Assembly: GCA_023403375.1 (NCBI GenBank) | Contig: JAEYEN010000111.1 | Coordinates: forward strand, 1-9,058 | DNA length: 9,058 nt | DNA from: Bacillota bacterium | Lineage (GTDB): Bacteria > Bacillota > Clostridia > Christensenellales > Borkfalkiaceae | Direction of reading: 5' to 3' | Shown: piece by piece, positions 5,723 to 9,058 of the stretch | Layout of the letters: every line of letters starts with the position of its first letter | Position numbering within the stretch: the stretch's first letter is position 1 | Translations under genes and position numbers: made by a program | Notes under the pieces: model-generated | What the model was told of the DNA's origin: nothing | Database searches by the model: none | Seen by the model: the letters and a program-made list of their open reading frames with translations, nothing else

Positions 5723-7528
5723 TTATTGTTCGCCGCCCTGATGGAATTCGGTGTCGCCCGAGTTGTTTGCCGCGCCGTCAGCCGCGCCTTGTTGCTGCGC
5801 CGCCTGATATACTTTGGCAAATATGCCCTGCGAAGCGTTGGAAAGGTTTTCAAACGCCTTTTCCATTCTGTCTTTATCGTTGCTCTCTAATTCCGTTTTA
5901 GCGGTTTTGATTTCTTCTTCTAATTTCGCTTTGTCTTCCGCGGTGAGTTTATCGCCCAAATCTTTGATAGATTTTTCTACGGTGAAAATCATACCGTCGA
6001 GTTTGTTGTGCGAATCAACCGTTTCTTTACGTTTTTTGTCTTCTTCTTCGTACTGTTTCGCTTCTTTAACCGCTTTATCGATATCTGCGTCGGAAAGGTT
6101 TGTGGAAGAAGTTATCGTGATGTTCTGCGATTTGCCCGTTCCCAAATCCTTAGCCGAAACGTTTACTAAACCGTTTGCGTCTATATCGAAAGTAACTTCT
6201 ATCTGCGGAACGCCTCTGGGTGCGGGAGCAATGCCTACGAGTTCGAATCTGCCGAGAGTTTTATTGTCTTTCGCAAATTCTCTTTCGCCCTGTAAAATAT
6301 GAATGTCAACCTGCGTCTGATTGTCTGCCGCCGTGGAGAATACCTGAGATTTCTTTACGGGGATAGTGGTGTTTCTTTCAATAAGTTTGGTGCATACGCC
6401 GCCCAAGGTTTCGATACCCAAAGAAAGCGGGGTTACGTCTAACAGTAACACGTCTTTAACTTCGCCCGATAAAACGCCGCCCTGAATTGCCGCGCCTATC
6501 GCAACGCATTCGTCGGGGTTGATACCCTTGAAAGGTTCTTTGCCCGTGATTTTTCTGACTTCGTCTACAACCGCGGGGATTCTGGTAGAACCGCCGACCA
6601 GAATAACTTTATCTATGTCGGCATAGGTAAGTTTAGCGTCTGCCATAGCCTTTTTCATCGGTTCGACCGTCGCTTCGACAAGGTCTTTGGTAAGCGCGTC
6701 GAATTTCTGTTTGGTAAGGTCTACTTCCAAGTGTTTGGGGCCGGTTGCATCCGCCGTGATGAAGGGCAGGTTGATGTTGGTGCTGCTCATACCGGAAAGT
6801 TCGATTTTCGCTTTTTCGGCTGCGTCTTTAAGTCTTTGCATAGCAAGTTTGTCGCCGGATAAGTCTATACCTTCTTTCGCTTTGAATTCGGATACGAGAT
6901 ATTCCACTATTCTGTTATCGAAGTCGTCGCCGCCGAGTTTGCAGTTACCGTTGGTTGCGAGAACCTCGAAAACGCCGTCGCCGATTTCCATTATGCTTAC
7001 GTCGAACGTGCCGCCGCCAAGGTCGTAAATAATAACTTTCTGAGTTTTGCCTTCTTTATCGAGCCCGTAAGAAAGAGCAGCCGCCGTAGGTTCGTTAATG
7101 ATACGCAAAACGTTGAGTCCTGCGATTTTGCCCGCGTCTTTGGTTGCCTGACGCTGACTGTCCGTAAAGTAAGCGGGGCAAGTGATAACCGCATCGGTTA
7201 CCGTGCCGCCAAGATAACTTTCCGCGTCTTTTTTAAGTTTGGAAAGAATCATAGCGGAGATTTCCTGCGGGGTGTAATCTTTGCCGTCTATCGTTACTTT
7301 ATAATTTTCGCCCATATGTCTTTTAATAGAAGCGATGGTTCTGTCCGCGTTGGATACCGCCTGACGTTTTGCCACCTGTCCTACTAATCTCGAACCGTCT
7401 TTCTGGAAAGCCACAACCGACGGGGTTGTTCTCGAACCTTCCGCATTTGCTATAACTACGGGTTCGCCGTTTTCCATAACGGCTACGCACGAATTTGTCG
7501 TTCCTAAATCGATACCAATTGTTTTCAT
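5723..7528 (-). CDS. dnaK: Molecular chaperone DnaK (Hsp70)
   Basis: DnaK is the ATP-driven Hsp70 that binds and releases unfolded proteins with DnaJ and GrpE. The 601-residue product is complete. The nucleotide-binding domain carries the three Hsp70 signatures: IDLGTTNS (6-13), IYDLGGGTFDVSI (167-179) and VILVGGSTRIPAV (308-320). The hydrophobic linker DVLLLDVTPLSLG (359-371) leads to the substrate-binding domain and an alpha-helical lid from about residue 478. The segment between TIASIKRHMG and the EIS helix is short, lacking the roughly two-dozen-residue insertion of Gram-negative DnaKs, as in Firmicutes. The start is supported by AAGGAG at 7544-7539. It lies 27 bases after grpE. The C-terminus DTEFHQGGEQ lacks the usual acidic EVDD-like end. 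Position 196, equivalent to E. coli T199, is Cys. Confidence 0.99.
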   Translation of the reverse strand: MKTIGIDLGTTNSCVAVMENGEPVVIANAEGSRTTPSVVAFQKDGSRLVGQVAKRQAVSNADRTIASIKRHMGENYKVTIDGKDYTPQEISAMILSKLKKDAESYLGGTVTDAVITCPAYFTDSQRQATKDAGKIAGLNVLRIINEPTAAALSYGLDKEGKTQKVIIYDLGGGTFDVSIMEIGDGVFEVLATNGNCKLGGDDFDNRIVEYLVSEFKAKEGIDLSGDKLAMQRLKDAAEKAKIELSGMSSTNINLPFITADATGPKHLEVDLTKQKFDALTKDLVEATVEPMKKAMADAKLTYADIDKVILVGGSTRIPAVVDEVRKITGKEPFKGINPDECVAIGAAIQGGVLSGEVKDVLLLDVTPLSLGIETLGGVCTKLIERNTTIPVKKSQVFSTAADNQTQVDIHILQGEREFAKDNKTLGRFELVGIAPAPRGVPQIEVTFDIDANGLVNVSAKDLGTGKSQNITITSSTNLSDADIDKAVKEAKQYEEEDKKRKETVDSHNKLDGMIFTVEKSIKDLGDKLTAEDKAKLEEEIKTAKTELESNDKDRMEKAFENLSNASQGIFAKVYQAAQQQGAADGAANNSGDTEFHQGGEQ

Positions 7529-7538
7529 AATAATTTAT

Positions 7539-7544
7539 CTCCTT
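7539..7544 (-). promoter_or_regulatory. Ribosome binding site of dnaK
   Basis: AAGGAG on the minus strand lies ten bases before the dnaK ATG. It is a much better match than the AGG serving grpE, which fits a need for more DnaK than GrpE from one message. The 27-base gap holds no CIRCE repeat or promoter. Confidence 0.8.
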
Positions 7545-7555
7545 ATAATTATATT

Positions 7556-8161
7556 TTATTTAATAACGCTGCATTTAGCGTATCTTATAATCTTGTCTTG
7601 CATTTTATAGCCTTTCTCGAACACCTGTTTAACGGTGTCGCTTTCTTCACCTTCTTCTTTTTCTACCTGCATAATGGCTTCGGCGATGTTCGGGTCGAAG
7701 GGCTGCCCCTCAGGATTAACTTCTTCAACGCCCATACTCTTTAAGACGTCCAGAAACTTCTTCTTTATAAGCCTTATTCCTTCGGCGGTTTTTTCGTCTA
7801 AATTAAGATTTAACGCAATGTCTAAATTATCCCCTACGGGAAGAATTTTTACTATCACGTCCGCCTTTCCTTCGTTAAAAGCGTCCTGCCAGAGTTTTGC
7901 GTTCCGCTTTTTATAATTATCGAACTCCGCAACGTTACGCATCCACTTATCTTTATATTCGTCTTTCTCTTTTTCCGCTTTAATAAGTTCCGCTTTCAGG
8001 TTTTCGATTTCTTTCGATAAGCCCTGCTTTTCGCCTGAACGTTTCTCTTCACAACGCTTTTCGTCTTTATTAACTTGTTTTTCGGTTGCCTTATTATCCT
8101 TATCGTTCGCTTTCATATCCTGCGCTTGTTCGGATAAATTGGTTTTTTCTTTATTTTCCAT
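7556..8161 (-). CDS. grpE: Nucleotide exchange factor GrpE
   Basis: GrpE is a cytosolic dimer that ejects ADP from DnaK so that clients can be released. The 201-residue product has a lysine- and glutamate-rich, probably disordered N-terminus (about 1-47) and a long helix, likely the dimeric coiled coil, at about 48-95 ending in AEFDNYKKR (78-86). A helical bundle follows, then the beta-wing that contacts DnaK, with FDPNIAEAIM (155-164) and GYKMQDKIIRYAKCSVIK (184-201). The start lies five bases after the hrcA TAG stop, and the only ribosome-binding match is AGG at 8172-8170 inside the end of hrcA, which suggests translational coupling. The wing motif commonly reads FDPNxHEA and RPA; here the His is Ala (A160) and the Pro is Tyr (Y194). 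Identity is certain from motifs and operon position. Confidence 0.97.
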   Translation of the reverse strand: MENKEKTNLSEQAQDMKANDKDNKATEKQVNKDEKRCEEKRSGEKQGLSKEIENLKAELIKAEKEKDEYKDKWMRNVAEFDNYKKRNAKLWQDAFNEGKADVIVKILPVGDNLDIALNLNLDEKTAEGIRLIKKKFLDVLKSMGVEEVNPEGQPFDPNIAEAIMQVEKEEGEESDTVKQVFEKGYKMQDKIIRYAKCSVIK

Positions 8162-8166
8162 TTCGT

Positions 8167-9058
8167 CTACCTGTTATTTTTTAATATATCTTCTAATATC
8201 TTCCCAACGCCCTCTAAAACGGAAACCACTTTCTGGTAATCCATTCTCAGCGGGCCTATAACTCCGTAAGTGCCAAGGTTTACCCCGCTCGACGAATACG
8301 AAGCGGTAACCAGCGAATAATCTTCGGGCAAATCGCCGTCTTCTCCGCCGACCTTTATGTTAATCTCTATATCGTCGCCGTCGCAGGTAAGCAGGTCCGC
8401 AAGTTTTTCCTTACTCGTTACCACCGACAAAAAGTTTTTAACCTTTTCCGCGTCGTTGTATTCGGGATGATTCAATATTTTATCTTCGCCTTCCAACACA
8501 ACGTCGGTACTTTTATTTTTAATGTAATCTTCTATTGCGTACATAACGCCGTCGAAAATATCTCTGTAACTGTCAAACTCTTTGGCAATCGCGTCGCCAA
8601 GCCCCACAATCTCTCCGAACGTTTTACCGACGAACAGTCTGGAAATCATCTCCGCCGCTTCCGCCACCTGACCGTCGCTCATTTCGGGCGGTATGCTTAT
8701 AAATTTATCTTTTATAAGCGTGTTCTCGGTAACTATTAAAAGAAGCGCCTGATTTTTCTTGTGTCTGAAAATATCTATTTTTACGATAACGTCTTTGTCG
8801 CTGTGCGCCGAATACGCCACCGAAGTATAGTCCGTAAGTTCGCTTATAACCTTAACGGTATTAAGCGCAACTTCTTCCAAATTGTCCGAATGGTTCTTGA
8901 ACGCGCTTTTTATGGTGCCGAGTTCCTTTGACGACAATTTGCTTTTATCCATAAGTTCTGTTACGTAAAGTTTATACGCTTCTACCGACGGAACTCTGCC
9001 GCTTGAAGTGTGCGGCTGCGACAAATACCCCATCTCTTCAAGCCCCGCAAGTTCGCTT
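8167..9058 (-). CDS. hrcA: Heat-inducible transcription repressor HrcA, N-terminus cut by window edge
   Basis: HrcA is the repressor that binds the CIRCE operator and silences the class I heat-shock genes until heat shock; the GroE chaperonin keeps it active in studied Firmicutes. The visible 296 residues include the end of the DNA-binding winged helix: the frame runs through SELAGLEEMGYLSQPHTSSG, matching the family motif xMxxLEExGYLxQPHTSAGR. A central domain follows, then the C-terminal motif GVIGPLRMDYQKVV. The ATG at 9033 is internal; typical proteins of about 340 residues have some 45 more upstream, so the true start lies beyond 9058. The gene ends in TAG five bases before grpE. Its promoter and the CIRCE operator are expected outside the window; I found no TTAGCACTC-type repeat inside it. 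Confidence 0.97.
   Translation of the reverse strand, partial: SELAGLEEMGYLSQPHTSSGRVPSVEAYKLYVTELMDKSKLSSKELGTIKSAFKNHSDNLEEVALNTVKVISELTDYTSVAYSAHSDKDVIVKIDIFRHKKNQALLLIVTENTLIKDKFISIPPEMSDGQVAEAAEMISRLFVGKTFGEIVGLGDAIAKEFDSYRDIFDGVMYAIEDYIKNKSTDVVLEGEDKILNHPEYNDAEKVKNFLSVVTSKEKLADLLTCDGDDIEINIKVGGEDGDLPEDYSLVTASYSSSGVNLGTYGVIGPLRMDYQKVVSVLEGVGKILEDILKNNR

Noticed and set aside
7529..8166. A CIRCE operator near grpE or dnaK
   Set aside because: No TTAGCACTC/GAGTGCTAA inverted repeat is present in the window; it is expected upstream of hrcA outside the window.
9031..9033. ATG at 9033 as the start of hrcA
   Set aside because: The frame continues upstream to the window edge with residues matching the end of the HrcA winged-helix domain, so this ATG encodes an internal Met.

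Overview
The window is a nearly ordinary stretch of a low-to-moderate G+C bacterial chromosome. Every gene I can support lies on the minus strand, so the biological order runs from high to low coordinates. Gene order, a DnaK that lacks the proximal ATPase-domain insertion of Gram-negative DnaKs, sigma-A-like promoters and AAGGAG-type ribosome binding sites all point to a Gram-positive, probably anaerobic Clostridia-like Firmicute. I cannot name the genus. The standard genetic code fits: TAA, TAG and TGA all serve as stops.

From right to left the window holds: hrcA (9058-8167, N-terminus off the window), grpE (8161-7556), dnaK (7528-5723), dnaJ (5629-4478), a Rho-independent terminator (about 4457-4418), prmA (4315-3377), mtaB (3380-2142, overlapping prmA by ATGA), a 168-base gap, a HIT-family protein gene (1973-1632), a hairpin at its stop codon, a strong terminator (1549-1509), a near-consensus promoter (1501-1473), and an NSS-family sodium-dependent transporter (1440-1, C-terminus off the window).

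The right half is the class I heat-shock operon. HrcA represses it; DnaK, DnaJ and GrpE form the Hsp70 refolding machine. No CIRCE operator is visible, which is expected because it normally precedes hrcA. The middle is the translation-modification tail that follows dnaJ in many Firmicutes: PrmA methylates ribosomal protein L11, MtaB thiomethylates t6A37 in tRNA, and the HIT protein is a nucleotide hydrolase or transferase. The 16S rRNA methyltransferase gene rsmE, usual between prmA and mtaB, is absent here. The transporter is a separate transcription unit.

No gene-free stretch exceeds 300 bases; the longest gap is 191 bases (1441-1631). I found no mobile element, CRISPR array, RNA gene or defence system, and nothing that looks like a new system. 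The points worth a second look are small: the missing rsmE, a possible leaderless prmA promoter, mutually exclusive pairings in the HIT-gene leader, hairpins between dnaK and dnaJ, and residue changes in the transporter gate, the DnaK tail, GrpE, PrmA and MtaB.
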